A stretch of DNA of 64,000 bases from Apostichopus japonicus (Eukaryota; Echinodermata; Holothuroidea; Aspidochirotida; Stichopodidae). A program made the translations under genes and the position numbers. Of the stretch, positions 51,501 to 64,000 are shown piece after piece (within the stretch, counting starts at the first letter, position 1; the number at the start of each line of letters is the position of its first letter). Below the pieces are notes generated by a model. It had not been told where the DNA came from. It saw nothing but the letters and a program-made list of their open reading frames with translations, and ran no database searches. The stretch lies in contig NC_092572.1 in the NCBI RefSeq assembly GCF_037975245.1, positions 17,242,269 through 17,306,268 of the forward strand, written 5' to 3'.

Positions 51501-53864
51501 GCTTGTTTGTTTGTTTCTGTCCTCTCTAAATATGAAAGTCTCAATATCTGTCCCATCCATGTTTTGCCATGCCAAGCATCATATATTTACGGACTAATTG
51601 CACCCATTTCGACGGTGCTGAAGTAAAACTCATTAAAGTGTTTTTAGGGAACTATCCAGTAGCTACTTGACCCGACTGTCAACTTATTTTCTATGGTGTC
51701 AATTTTTTCTTTTAAATCCATTGGGATATGGGTATTTTGAGTTTTTCATATGACGTAAACACAAAGAAAAATGTTGGTCATGAATAGCACACAGCTCCTC
51801 TGTTTTTACTTAATTTCAAAACTGAGTATATTGGTTGGTTTTATAACTTGCCTCGTAGTAGTGTTCTGACGAATATCCTTCATTGTTTGTACTTACTTTC
51901 ATGTGATATTTAGGTATAAAGCCCCATGATGCCTTCCATTATAAACACGAACAAATTGTTCCCTAACCCTGTTTTGGTACCATTGTGTAGTTAATAAGCA
52001 GACAATCTTGTAGGTGCATTGTTTGCCAAATATTTTGGCCGAATCTCAGAGAACGAGCGAGAATAGAAACCTCCAAAACATTATTATTCAGACCGTCCAG
52101 ATGGAATGCATAGTGAGACTTTAACATCAAAGGACAAGATGTACAGTGACCTTTGAGTTAATGTTATACATTCTTTGATGGTATGATATTCCTTTTATTA
52201 CCCTTATATTTCTTACATCATGGTGAAGCGTGTAAAACCTACCTTTATAATCCCCACCGGTTTCATACACAGTGTATCAAAGACTGGAACAGTATGAACT
52301 ATCTTTTTAACTGTTTCCATTCATTTAGAAGATAGTACAGTATTCAAATGGTGGCCTTTACTGTAGAGTTGTTTACTCTGTTGTTCACTCTGATAGTTGA
52401 GTATAATTAAGTTACATAATATATGCTGCAAGACACTTGGGGCCATATTTTATGAAGGAAGTACGTTCCTTTGTAGCTACTTGTTCTGTTTGCTATATGA
52501 TCTAACTGTTAACAATGAATATTTTGACAACCTGTAGGCTTTATTTTCACACTCAAATGAGTACTTATTAATGATTACCCACATTGTTGATTATTATAGA
52601 TGTGATTGAACACACAATATCACAACCTTATTAAAAGGCTTGTATTAGTATACATCTCTCTCCAGAGGCTCCAGTTCACTGTACTTTCATCAAGGGATGT
52701 CATTTTCTTATCATGTTTTCAGTTTTAGTACTTTTATCTTTTATGTTACTGTTTAATTATCATTCAATAATGGTGTGTATGTATGCTGTTGATAAATAAA
52801 AAGGATTCCAGCTTCCACGGAGTGGTAAAATAAATGGCTGTCCTTTGAGTTTCTTATAAAGCTAAGATTTATATCAGAGCTGTAACATTATGTAAATGTG
52901 GTTTTCTGTTTCTTAATCTTGGCGTCCAATTGCACTACAAATCCAACAAGTGCAGATACCCCCTCCCCCCACTCCAAAGATAAGAATGGGGTTACACGGC
53001 CCTTGTAATAATAATAATGAGCAGTTATTTTTACAAAGCTTAACCAAACACAAATGTGGGAGAAGCCCGCACAGACGTATGGATCACAACTTACACTGCG
53101 GGTGGCTTCCAATTCAACATTTTATATAAAATTTAGAAACTCATTTCAGATGGGAAAACTGTAGACTGCTCTTGGATGATAAACCCACCTTACATAGAAC
53201 CTCCTGATTGCCAAACCTCATTTCTTCAAATGCCATTGCCTTTATCCACTCGATCACAGCACCAGTGGTTCATCCTAGATGAAACCTGGCAGAGGGAGGG
53301 GCGGGGGCACCTAAGATACAGTTACAGCAACTGAAGAGTAGATATCACTATTGATTCTATTAAAATTTAGCAAACCTCTACTTTACCCAACCTCTACTTC
53401 AAGACATGCATAAGGAACAGATGCTCTAGAAGTCTGCACAAAAAGGTAAGACTGTACTTTAAGAACAAAACCTCTACATGGATCACAGAAACAGTGAATT
53501 TCATTTAATACCTTCATTTATATTGGGGAATGGGTTAAAAATTCAGACAATTTATCTAAAAAATCTCAAATGTGACATCACAAAATTTTTCACAAAATTT
53601 AAGCAGTTTTTGCCAAAATTTGTTGTATCTGAAAATGTTCATGCAGCCAGCTAAACAATTTTAGGCTGACATTTTTATGTCAAGATTCGCCCCAAGAGTC
53701 CCCCTCAAAAAGTGTAAATTATTATCTTTAGAATGTCTGTCCCATGGATACGCCAGACCTACACCCTCGCCCTCCCCCCCCCCCCCCCCGGGTTGACAGA
53801 GATGCCAAGGTCAGATAATTTTTATGCGGGTGAAAATTGTCTGGTGCTGTTGGTTACGTACACC
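48586..53864. other. 5.3 kb without a recognised exon
   Basis: Possibly the next adducin intron or intergenic DNA. It contains G- and C-runs (49310, 51107, 53774), GTCACAACTTGTCACAACGTGTC near 50720 as a short tandem, and an AATAAAAAGG polyadenylation-like word near 52795 without an attached exon. Nothing carries a known protein motif. Confidence 0.45.
53774..53789. repeat. C16 homopolymer
   Basis: Sixteen consecutive C bases. Run length is likely unreliable in assembly. Confidence 0.95.
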
Positions 53865-53965
53865 ATCTAAGCGGAGCGCCACCATGGGTTGGCGCGAAGC
53901 GTACAAGAAAATTTTGGGATCCTACGGCCCCTCAGATGGCCGGAAACATCACTTCCCGGGTCATC
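53865..53965. repeat. Second copy of the GCGGAGCGCCACCAT dispersed repeat
   Basis: ATCTAAGCGGAGCGCCACCA, then GGTTGGCGCGAAGCGTACAAG and AAAATTTTGGG, matches 46821-46920 over about 50 bp at high identity and then more loosely. It shows a dispersed family, not a gene. Confidence 0.8.
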
Positions 53966-54721
53966 TAAGCTGAATCTATACTGTCTCCATATTTGTATTG
54001 TGTCTATTTTTTTCATTCCAGAGGAAAAACTATATTGAAATAAAAAAAATCTCTGAAATTTTGCGGACGCTGTAGCGTTCACGTGTGTCGTAACGGTATT
54101 ATTTTTCACGAATGGTATAGGTAAACGTTGCTTTCAGCCGGGCATATTTAGCACGATCGGCTTTGAGTAATTTCCGATCCTGGCGGTTCTGAGATAATTC
54201 GCATTTTGGTGTGATGAAATGAATTTCACGCTAGCAATGATACACTTTCACAGGAAAAACTCTGTGGGCCTACAATGCGGGAGATTCTTCAAAAATGCGG
54301 GAGTTTTTTGGAAAATGCGGGAGATTCGGACAGGTGGGCGGGTGAGCGGGAGACGACCCGAAAATGCGGGTGACACCCGCCCAAAGCGGGTGACTTGGCA
54401 GCACTGGGTTGATCATGACAGTAGGCCTACTGTCCCGCCTAGGCCTAATGCCAGACCAACCCATTTGGGTAATGATATATTGGTCATTAAAACAACTTTT
54501 CTGACGAGATTCGCAGCGAACTCAAATTATCTTGACCAACATGTTTAATGACCAGGCCTATGTTATGAGACCATTTGAATTGTTTCTTTGTAAATGTAAT
54601 GATTTCAAATGGATATGCATCTAGCATGTCATTGCTAGTTTTTTTTTTTTTTCAATTAATACGTTGATATATTATGCGGTGTTTGTCCCACATGGCTTGC
54701 CATAGACGCACACGGTCGTGG
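53966..54721. other. Non-coding stretch with repeated AATGCGGGAG words
   Basis: 54276-54400 repeats AATGCGGGAG and GCGGGTGA words four to six times and ends in ACTTGGCAGCACTG, the look of an old dispersed-repeat end. A T-run lies near 54640. Confidence 0.5.
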
Positions 54722-55205
54722 TCAAAGGTTAAGCAACGGCATCAGAGGAGAAAACAACATTGAAGTAGACAACAACAGCATTAAATGAGGCAACGGCATC
54801 AAGGGAGACAACGGCATCAAGTGAGACAACAACATTAAAGTAGACAACGGCATTAAAGGACGCAACGGCATTAAAGGACGCAACGGCATCAAAGGAGACA
54901 ACAACATCAAAGGAGACAACAACATTAAAGTGACAACGGCATCAAGGGAGACAACAACATTAAAGGAGACAACGTCATTAAGGGAGACAACAACATTGAA
55001 GTAGACAACAACATTAAAGTAGACAATGGCATTGAAGGAGGCAACGGCATCAAAGGAGACGACAACATGGAAGTAGACAACGGCATAAAAGTAGACAACA
55101 ACATCAAAGGAGACAACAACATCAAATGAGACAACATAAAAGTAAACAACAACATTAAATTAGACAACAGCATCGAAGGAGACAACATCAAAGGAGACAA
55201 CAAAA
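54722..55205. repeat. 18-bp minisatellite, about 27 units
   Basis: Imperfect tandem units of the form GACAACAACATTAAAGGA / GACAACGGCATCAAAGGA, mostly 18 bp with occasional 15-bp units. On the minus strand it opens Leu-Met-Pro-Leu-Ser repeat frames of 67 and 123 codons. Unit variation includes frame-breaking lengths and there is no splice or domain context, so I treat these as artefacts. Confidence 0.93.
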
Positions 55206-57058
55206 TACATTTCCCTTGTGGCGTTCCATATACATAAAGCTCACGAAAGGTTACACGAGCAGTGCAGTTCGCTTCCTGGCAGCCGTTGGCTAACAATTCA
55301 TACGTAATTGTAATTTGTAGCCTATTCTGTATGGGGGGTAACTGCCAAAGAATGTGAATGGCAGATATATTCGCCAGCTCGAAGTTTGTGTATTAGTTTT
55401 GTGGAGCAAGTTAGTACGTCACATTGTTTGAGTCAGCGAGCGTGAGAAATTACGCTAGCCTATCATATAATGGTATCGCTTAGGCCTAACGATAGGCTAG
55501 CTCACGTAGGCACTGGCGTCTATACTAGTTGGAATGCTAATCTAGGCCTAATATGATATTCACTAGACAACGTAAGTAAAGTAAGTCACTTTATATCTTC
55601 CGACAAAATACTAGTCCTAGCTGGTTGGGCCTAATTACTTTCTGGTTAAGGCTAGTACAGTTAGGCTAGGCCTAACTTAATTAGCCTAGGCCTAAATGTC
55701 TTTAAATTCCTACCAGAGTAGCCTACCATAGCCTAGGCTGTGCCATCTAGCACTTAACACTAACAGTAACACATCCTCAAGAAACTAACTCGCAGCCGGA
55801 CAAATTAGCTTAGGATGAAAGCTCTCTCTCTTTCCTTTTTTTTTTCCATCCTGACAGGCAAGGCCATTGGTTTCTTCTTCAACTTTCAAGAATAAAAACA
55901 ATAGTTTCCTCCCTGAAATTATTTTTAGGGGTTGAAACCAACGTTTTTCAGGGGAGGAAAGAAAGACGGCTTGGCTGTGGAAAGAATTTATTTAGGTAGT
56001 GAAGCAACTGTACGTAGTAAATGTGTCTTGTGATTTAGGCTAGGAGAGTTTGGTGAAAGAAAGGAACATATTTCAAAGAGACACTTGTACTTGTAGTAAT
56101 TGAAGAAACTGGTAAATGGGAAAACAAGGAGAGGAACCAAGGAGGGCATACCGTACCTACTGTATAGGCTAAACTGTCTATGTTATTTCATTCCCACAAG
56201 GAATGCCATACAAGCAAACAACCCATTACCACTATAAATTCCACGCATGTAAAATACCCCATGTTTGCATACAATCCTATGCAAACAATCCGGCCTATTC
56301 ACAAATATTTTTTATCTTCCAATCACTGAACAGTTACACAAGGAAGATACCTGGTCACATTTTCATACTATCACAACTTTCTTTAGCTTACTCTACAAGA
56401 ATATGCAGTCAGAGCCTACAGAACAACAGTCTCCTCCCTTGAAAATAGTATGTTAGTTTCCTTAACCATGTTATTTTTTACCCTTAACTTTTCCTTTCTC
56501 CCTTTAAATCTTTTCTTACAGTTATTCCACTTACAACATCTATTCTTTCCACATAGCCTAGCCAATATGCCTCCCATGAAAAACCTTAGTTAACTCCCCT
56601 GGAAATGTTAGTTTCCAGTGAAAACGTACTTGACTCCCCTATGATGTAGGCCTAGGGGAGGTAAGTTACTCAACTTTTAAGTGGGAGGAAAATAACGTTG
56701 TTAGGGGAGGGAACAAATGGCCCCAGGCTAGGCCTACCACCAAATGAAAATGGGAAACCTAGGCTAGCCTACCAAAGCGAAGGCTAGATAGAGATGAGGA
56801 CGAACTAGCCTATCCTAGGCTTCTTATACAAGCAACGGTACTTTGTAAATGAAATTCTCAAGCAATTAGGCCAAGCTCTGTGGTCTAATTGATGTTAGTG
56901 ATGGTTCAAGTATGGAGAAAACTCTCCATTAAAGCTGATGTTACCTAGCATAGGCAACTAAATTGATATACATGTATTAATTTGATCAACTAGCATAATT
57001 TTGACCTGAAGCTAGGCTTAACAGTATTGGTCCAACTCTCGGCATATCTTTATCAGCT
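55206..57058. other. AGGCCTA-rich non-coding stretch
   Basis: 55440-56870 contains dozens of TAGGCCTA, AGCCTAGGC and GGCTAGCC words, like 19.1-19.5 kb. No exon is supported. Confidence 0.55.
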
Positions 57059-57671
57059 TACCAGTCAAAACGTCCCTTTACCAAAACGTCCCCGTACCGA
57101 AACGTCCCCGCTTTTGGTCAAAACGTCCCCGTTGGTCAAAACGTCCCCGTTGGTCAAAACGTCCCCGTTGGTCAAAACGTCTCTGTAAGTCAAAACGTCC
57201 CCGTCTATCACATTCATTCATAGTTGTGAATATTATATTAATATTAAGTTATAATTTGGCTAAGTTATCGGCATGCAAGTTGGATTACAGGCGCTAAATA
57301 AATCATAAGGGACTATATCGTTTAATTATATTTGGTATGAAAAAGGTATACGCTATATGTTTTTCAGTGAATTAACGAATTAAGGAAAACAAAAAATATT
57401 ATACAAGAGGAATTAAAAAAGAATTTGGGTGCGTATACTATACAATATATATATATCTGCTAAAAACTGTGTTTTCAACCTAAACTATACTTATCCTTAC
57501 TCTTTGATTTGAACTAAAAACATCCACACTTGCATTCCAACTGATTATAAAAGCGGGGACGTTTTGACTCACGGGGACGTTTTGACTGCGGGGACGTTTT
57601 GGTAAAAAGCGGGGACGTTTTGGTCTTAAAAAAGCGGGGACGTTTTGGTAAAGGGACGTTTTGACTGGGTA
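57059..57671. mobile_element. Foldback element with subterminal AAAACGTCCCC repeats
   Basis: The left end TACCAGTCAAAACGTCCC-TTTACCAAAACGTCCCC recurs inverted at the right end (…GGACGTTTTGACTGGGTA) over about 35 bp with one indel. Inside each end the word CAAAACGTCCCC is repeated: about eight copies on the left (57061-57205) and about six inverted copies on the right (57553-57668). The 350-bp centre is AT-rich and non-coding. Long composite inverted ends fit a foldback or MITE-type DNA element. I could not fix the target-site duplication. Confidence 0.85.
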
Positions 57672-58242
57672 CCCTTTATCAGATCGTAGCCTTCTTTTGA
57701 TGCCTAAGGCATGATTTTATGGTCTGCAGAACTGTTTCACTGAACCTTTGATTATTATTAAACCGAATTCAAACTTTGCTAAGTCAACCTCTCATTGTTG
57801 AGTAATTGTCTGTAATTTGGTTTTTAATTTGAAAACATTGATCGAAAGTCGTGAGGAACACAACTCATGGTAAACACATATTAAGAGTATTGAGAGATAA
57901 GTACAAGATATAGTATCTCTGTCCTTGTTGATATAGAATATTATTACACAGGTGCTAGAAGTCATGGAAGCACATGAGGGTTTACCATGAATATACTAAT
58001 ATGTTGTTGGTACTTGTGTATTGGCTGAAAAGCCAGTTTTCATCTTTGCTAAGTGTACATGTTGTAGCTTAAGTGTTGGTCCTTATTTCACTTAAGTTTC
58101 TCGTTTCAAGAATGATGTTTATTTCAGACATTTTTCAATTTTCCAGTTCCTCATGAATGTGCTTGCTAAGTTTGTTTAAACTAGTACATGTGAGTCTTGG
58201 ATGTCTGTAATGAAGCTGGATCAGGTTTAGAACAAGTGGTTG
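57672..58242. other. No recognised feature
   Basis: AT-rich non-coding DNA preceding the first ABCC exon copy; possibly intron. Confidence 0.45.
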
Positions 58243-58348
58243 AAAGATCATAAACTCCACCAAATACAAGAAGATCCTTCAAGCCTGTCCTCTACAGAGA
58301 GATCTGGAAGTGTTATCTGGAGGTGATTTAACAGAAATTGAAGAAAAA
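58243..58348 (+). pseudogene. ABCC (MRP-type) NBD1 exon, 5'-truncated copy 1
   Basis: From AAAGATC onward this repeats the second half of the exon at 59388-59564 with few changes: [20 protein letters not shown] then GDLTEIEEK, then a good donor GTAAGA at 58349. The first half ([13 protein letters not shown]) is missing and the preceding bases are unrelated, so no acceptor is present. The copy keeps the donor that copy 2 has lost. Confidence 0.8.
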
Positions 58349-58419
58349 GTAAGATTCAAGGAAAACATCAGTGTGAGCCAGTATCATGAACATCAGTCTT
58401 GTCCTCTCAACAGTTGATT

Positions 58420-60060
<1,641 letters not shown>

Positions 60061-60330
60061 TTGTCAAGATCAGAAAACTCAAAGATGAGCTGATTTGATG
60101 GAAAAACACCAGCTAAGCTGGAAAGCTGCAATATACAGTCAAGGTTAGTCATAAGAAAGAAAGGTTCATTAAAATGTAATAATTATGTTTCCACCAGTAA
60201 AGTTTCAATCACAGCCTAAAATTTGTTGGAATTAGTTGCTAATTAGTGTTTAATGTTTTGTGCTAAATGTACGAGACTTACTTTGAAGAAAACTGGCTAA
60301 TTTCTTTTGCATTCCTCTCCTTTCCTTAGG

Positions 60331-60357
60331 GTTCTGTGGATTATGTTGGTCAACAGT
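60331..60357 (+). pseudogene. ABCC NBD1 exon, remnant of copy 3
   Basis: After CCTTTCCTTAG, GSVDYVGQQ repeats the start of copy 2. The 50 bp upstream also match (ACTTTGAAGAAAA, GGCTAATTT, CATTCCTCTCC). Homology ends after CAACAG, where the jockey-like LINE begins, so this copy was either cut off by that insertion or is a partial duplicate. Confidence 0.65.
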
Positions 60358-60659
60358 TAGCTTTTTGACATAGCGCCACCCCATCATCCTTCACTCTATA
60401 ACTTACTCGCCATTTACAAAACGTACGCGTCCTTGGATACCAACACAACGCTGCCGAGTACACTTTCGATTCATAGTGTGTCTCTTCAAAAGGAGTTCCT
60501 ATTCTTTCCGTCCGCCGTCTTAGGCTGGAGACTAATTCTTTCTGGTAAGTGAAGTTTATGATCAATTTCATTGTATAGAAGCCATTTAAAACCCGTAGGG
60601 AGGGGCTGTTTTGCCAATATGACAACCCCTTACCCACCTATAACCCCCCCCCCCCAGTC

Positions 60660-61500
60660 GAAAACCTAAACCTCTCTGATTTTGACATAGACATTAATAA
60701 CTGGATCCCTGTACAAAAATAGCAGAAAAAGACAACGTCCAATCTACGTTGAAATAAACCCATCTCCTAACTCCAAACCAACCACCAAAAAGTCCACTCA
60801 AACAATCATTGTATCAGGAATCTTACCAGAACTATCAAAAAACCCAATAAATTCTTGCTAAACTAATCAATGAAGAAAAACCAAATGCCATGATCTCAAA
60901 TATAAACCGTCTTCGTAGTAACGACATCCTAATCACCCCCATGACCCTAAATCTGCAAATATCCTCCTGAAACCATGGACTCAAAAGACTAAACTAGGCA
61001 ACCCCAAACCAAGAATCCCCCAAAAAGTATGACAAAGAAACTTCTCCGTAGTAGCCTGTGGCATAAACCCTGAAATTCAAATCAAAGATATTGAACAAGA
61101 ACTCAAAGACCAAGAATACACCCCAATACAAACTAAAAGACTCATTAGTCATGCCACAAACAATACAACTTGGAAAGTAAAAATGACGTTTGAAGAACAA
61201 GAGCCTCAACAATCCCTAATCAAACAAGGTTTCTACTTTGGATACTCTAAACACAAAACAGAAGAATACCACAAACCCCCCCAAATCACTCAATGTTTCA
61301 AATGTCAACTTTTGGACACACCCACCATACTTGCAAAAATCAAACCAGATGTCTCAGATGTGGCAAAAACCACAGAGTTAAGGACTGTCCCAAACCAAAA
61401 GAAAACCAAAATGTGCCAATTGCTCAGGGACTCATGTCGCCCTTTAAAAAGGATGCCCAAAATTTAAAGAAACCAATTTTACCCCGAAAATTGAAATAAC
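60660..61500 (+). pseudogene. Jockey-like LINE ORF1 (gag-like, zinc knuckles)
   Basis: Frames run through a region with DFDIDINNWIPV-like N-terminal residues to the knuckle block at 61290-61400. Recognisable parts are QCFKCQ, then after a shift FGHTHHTCKNQTRC, LRCGKNHRVKDCPKPK. The CxxCxxFGHxxxxC...CxxCxxxHxxxxC layout is that of jockey/I/R1-type gag proteins. Several stops (60722 region, 61499) and at least two frame changes disrupt it. Confidence 0.75.
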
Positions 61501-61739
61501 AAATAAAATCGTCACTGAAAAAAAAACTTAATATCGCAACCTTTGTAATTGAATTAGTACAATACACCTTCCAAAAAGCCAACATTAATATTAAATCTGA
61601 AGACCTTGCCAGTTACGCCACCGTGTTAGCACTAAAACACCTAAACTTAAATATCCCAGAAACTAATTATGGAACGTCTCCACCATCCTTCAATATTTAG
61701 CCCTCCTCAATCACCTACATAACAAGCACACTCCCTCCT

Positions 61740-64000
61740 TCGGTCAAGTTCCTCCACCTAAACATCAACAGTATCCTTCCAAAATTAAGCCTCCTACTTA
61801 CTATATTTGCCAACCACTCCCCGGATATCATTTTGTTAAACGAAACTAAACTAAATAAAAATTCCCACCTTAGCATCCCTGGTTACCAAACTTTCAGACA
61901 CGATATCTCTCGCTCTATGGGAGGAGTACTTATTGCTGAAAAAAACAACCTCAAAGCCACCCTCCTCCCAAACAAACCCAAACAATTGAAATTGTACTCG
62001 AAAGAGACAATAAACCTCTCCACATTATTAGCTATTATAGTCCCCAAATGAGCCCATATCCACAATCAAAAAAAGTTCTAATAAAAATACAATACTAGTA
62101 GGAGATTTAAATGCCCACCACATCATTTTTGGTAGCACCAAAATATCTGAAAAAGGCATATCCCTCTTAGAAATATGTGGTAAACACAACTTAACAATAA
62201 TTAACCAAAATGACAAAACTAGGATAAACCCAATAAACAATAATAGTGAAATACTTGACTACGCCATAACCTCAAACCACCTTGCAACTAAAACTCTGAT
62301 TCAAATCCTAGAAGATGACCTAATAAGTGACCATTTTCCACTCCTTTTTGAGCTAGACATAAACCTCAGTCGCATCCAAAATAACGAATTAACGTATAAT
62401 TACAATAAAACAGACTGGACATCATTTAAAAAGGGATCATAACAAACAACACTATTGCCAATTACCACAACAAAAAGCTAAATTACATCGGCATATATTG
62501 TGACAGCATTGCCTAACATATCTTTAATACCTTCAAACAACACTGCCCATTAAAAACAAAACAGAAATCCAAAACTAAATAGGAATATTCTTTCATTAAA
62601 TAACTCAGATGTCGCCTACATAGAACCTATATGATCTCCCCAGATCCAACTCTAAAAACCTAAATTAACCAACCTAAAAAACAAATAAATAGACAAATAT
62701 CGGCGGTCGACTAAAACCGAATCCAAACAAATGCGATTCAATCAGCGCATAATCAGCGCATTGAGACTTAAGTGTGTATTTGCGCTTTATAAGAACTGCG
62801 TATTATTATTATTATTATTATTAATCATTAATGACAAAAATCCAAAACACTTTTGGAAAAATTAAAAAAATATCATAAACCCATTACAACCCAAACACAG
62901 GTAATACAGACAAATGCCTTAGAGATAAAGTAGGTAACCTCATCACAAAAACTTAAGACCAAATAAAGCTTAGTGAATCATACTTGAAAACTATATTCAA
63001 TATCTTAGATGGCCCTCCATACCATAACAGATTCCAACACAAAATAGACCGTACAATTATCTGTAATGAAACCAGCTTTATCCCCAACTTCTATGGATGT
63101 CTCAACAAAAACATCCCTCTACTCAAAGAAATAGATATAAATGATTGGTATAGTGCCACTGAATATGCAAAAATGCCTCCTCCCCTGGTCTTGACAACAT
63201 AAATGACCTAATGCTAAAAGATTCCCCTCCGTCGGCCTCCGATATTCATTAACTCTCATATTTTCCCATTATTTAACAAACTCCTTAGACTGGGTCATTT
63301 CCCAACCCTGTGAAAATCCGCCAAAATGATTTTAATACCGAAACTAAGTAAAGACACACCAAAATTCAAAACTATCAACCAATTAGTCTCCTACCAGCCT
63401 TAGGTAAGATTTTCGAAAGAATTATAGATAACCGCACCAGAAACCACCTTGAGCAAATTAATCACTTTGCCCGTATCAATCAGGCTAATTCCGCGCACAC
63501 AAATCTGCAATAAACCAAACTTTCCACCTTTCCAAAGAATTTCGCATCGGCTTCATAAAAAAAACATGATACCACTGCCCTCTTCCTTGATGCCAAAAAG
63601 GCGTTCGACAAAACTTGGCACAACGGTATAAGAATTTAACTACTTAACTTTAATCTCCCCTCCAATTACACCAGACTTCTTTCCTCTTTCTTTAGTGAGA
63701 GCAATGCCAAAATATGCTACAAAAACCAACAATCAAAACCTATTCCACTTGGTGCAGGTACTCCACAGGGCGCTGTTCTCAGCCCCCTCCCCTGCACCCT
63801 ATTTGTTAATGATTTGAACATCCCCCCTCTATCTGAATGCAACTATGGTCAGTACACCGACGACAAAGCCATTTGGAGCACCAGTAAAAATATCAATATG
63901 ACGGAACTAAATATTAAAAGAGCAATTACACATCTCGAAAATTGGTGCTCGATGTGGAGAACAAAAATATATCCCTCAAAATCTAACCTAGCCAATTTCT
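61740..64000 (+). pseudogene. Jockey-like LINE ORF2 (endonuclease + RT), partial
   Basis: Endonuclease motifs: FLHLNINSILPKL (about 61750), DIILLNETKL, IPGYQTFRHD and GGVLI, then VGDLNAHHIIFGS and LDYAI, then ISDHFPLLFELD (about 62320). RT remnants: ILIPKLSKD (63330), KAFDKTWHNG (63600), GTPQGAVLSPL-CTLFVNDL (63760-63815) and YTDD (63853-63864) in place of the usual FADD/YADD. The reading frame changes many times. The ORF continues past the window end. Confidence 0.8.
62700..62822 (+). mobile_element. Nested (ATT)n-tailed SINE-like insertion
   Basis: Within the LINE's RT N-terminal part, an unrelated block contains repeated CAGCGCAT words, then TTTGCGCTTTATAAGAACTG and a (ATT)n tail (about 62804-62822). 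The GCGC-TTATAA-(ATT)n ending is the style of widespread SINE/MITE tails. LINE coding-like sequence (NDKNPKHFWKI) resumes after it. Borders are approximate; no target-site duplication was confirmed. Confidence 0.5.

Larger units (their letters stand above)
60358..64000 (+). mobile_element. Degenerate jockey-like LINE, truncated by window end
   Basis: Two-ORF non-LTR element in plus orientation. A 5' part (60358-60660) is followed by a gag-like ORF1 with zinc knuckles, an APE-type endonuclease and an RT that runs off the window. A C-rich, A-rich, T-poor plus strand sets it apart from its surroundings. Numerous stops and frameshifts, plus a nested insertion at about 62700-62822, mark it as old. 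It belongs to a different lineage from the window's CR1/L2-like LINEs. Confidence 0.85.

Noticed and set aside
52780-52810. Adducin 3' end with AATAAA
   Set aside because: The polyadenylation-like word stands alone; no tail exon or basic MARCKS-like end is visible upstream.
54722-55296. Leu/Met/Pro-rich minus-strand ORFs
   Set aside because: Generated by the 18-bp minisatellite; no signal peptide, splice or homology support.

Overview
The window is eukaryotic, animal-type nuclear DNA. It has intron-split coding exons with GT/AG borders, several lineages of non-LTR retrotransposon, intron-bearing integrase-type remnants, MITE-like foldback elements and satellite arrays. There is no compact operon-like gene organisation. 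Adducin and ABCC-transporter exons fit a metazoan. The many AGGCCTA-type words (19.1-19.5 kb, 55.4-56.9 kb) and the mix of repeats suggest a marine invertebrate, perhaps an echinoderm. That assignment is inference and the sequence does not prove it.

Layout: (1) 1-14458 is one uninterrupted satellite array of 90 complete units plus a partial one. The units come in two length classes, 165 bp and 154 bp, and on the minus strand each carries tRNA-like internal promoter features (D-stem/A-box-like element, consensus B box, T4 run). (2) 14590-17290 holds two nested or abutting 5'-truncated copies of one CR1/L2/jockey-type LINE, ending in a long (TA)n. (3) 18297-18875 is a 5'-truncated RTE-like LINE with a perfect 12-bp target-site duplication. 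(4) 19594-19878 is a MITE. (5) 21218-26283 is a decayed, intron-containing Ty3/gypsy-type integrase gene of the GIN/Ginger sort. (6) 29.0-33.1 kb is a graveyard: a LINE 3' end, a zinc-binding His-Me-type nuclease fragment, and a Mutator-like transposase ORF split by an inserted LINE. (7) 33766-38150 is a nearly complete minus-strand LINE (ORF1 with CCHC knuckle, endonuclease, RT) with a 48-bp minisatellite just upstream of its 5' end.

(8) 40740-48585 holds five exons of an adducin-family gene (end of the head domain, neck, start of tail). The first exon has compensating frameshifts and the third carries an in-frame stop. Inside its introns lie a long imperfect palindrome, a lone minus-strand candidate first exon and a degenerate repeat. 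(9) 48.6-57 kb has no recognisable gene; it holds an 18-bp minisatellite and AGGCCTA-rich DNA. (10) 57059-57671 is a foldback element built of repeated AAAACGTCCCC words. (11) 58243-60357 holds three copies of one ABCC (MRP-type) NBD1 exon region embedded in degenerate ~70-bp repeats. (12) From about 60358 to the window end is a heavily damaged jockey-like LINE with its own nested (ATT)n-tailed insertion.

Only the adducin and ABCC exons look like host genes. Most of the rest is repeat biology, and almost every transposon ORF is broken.
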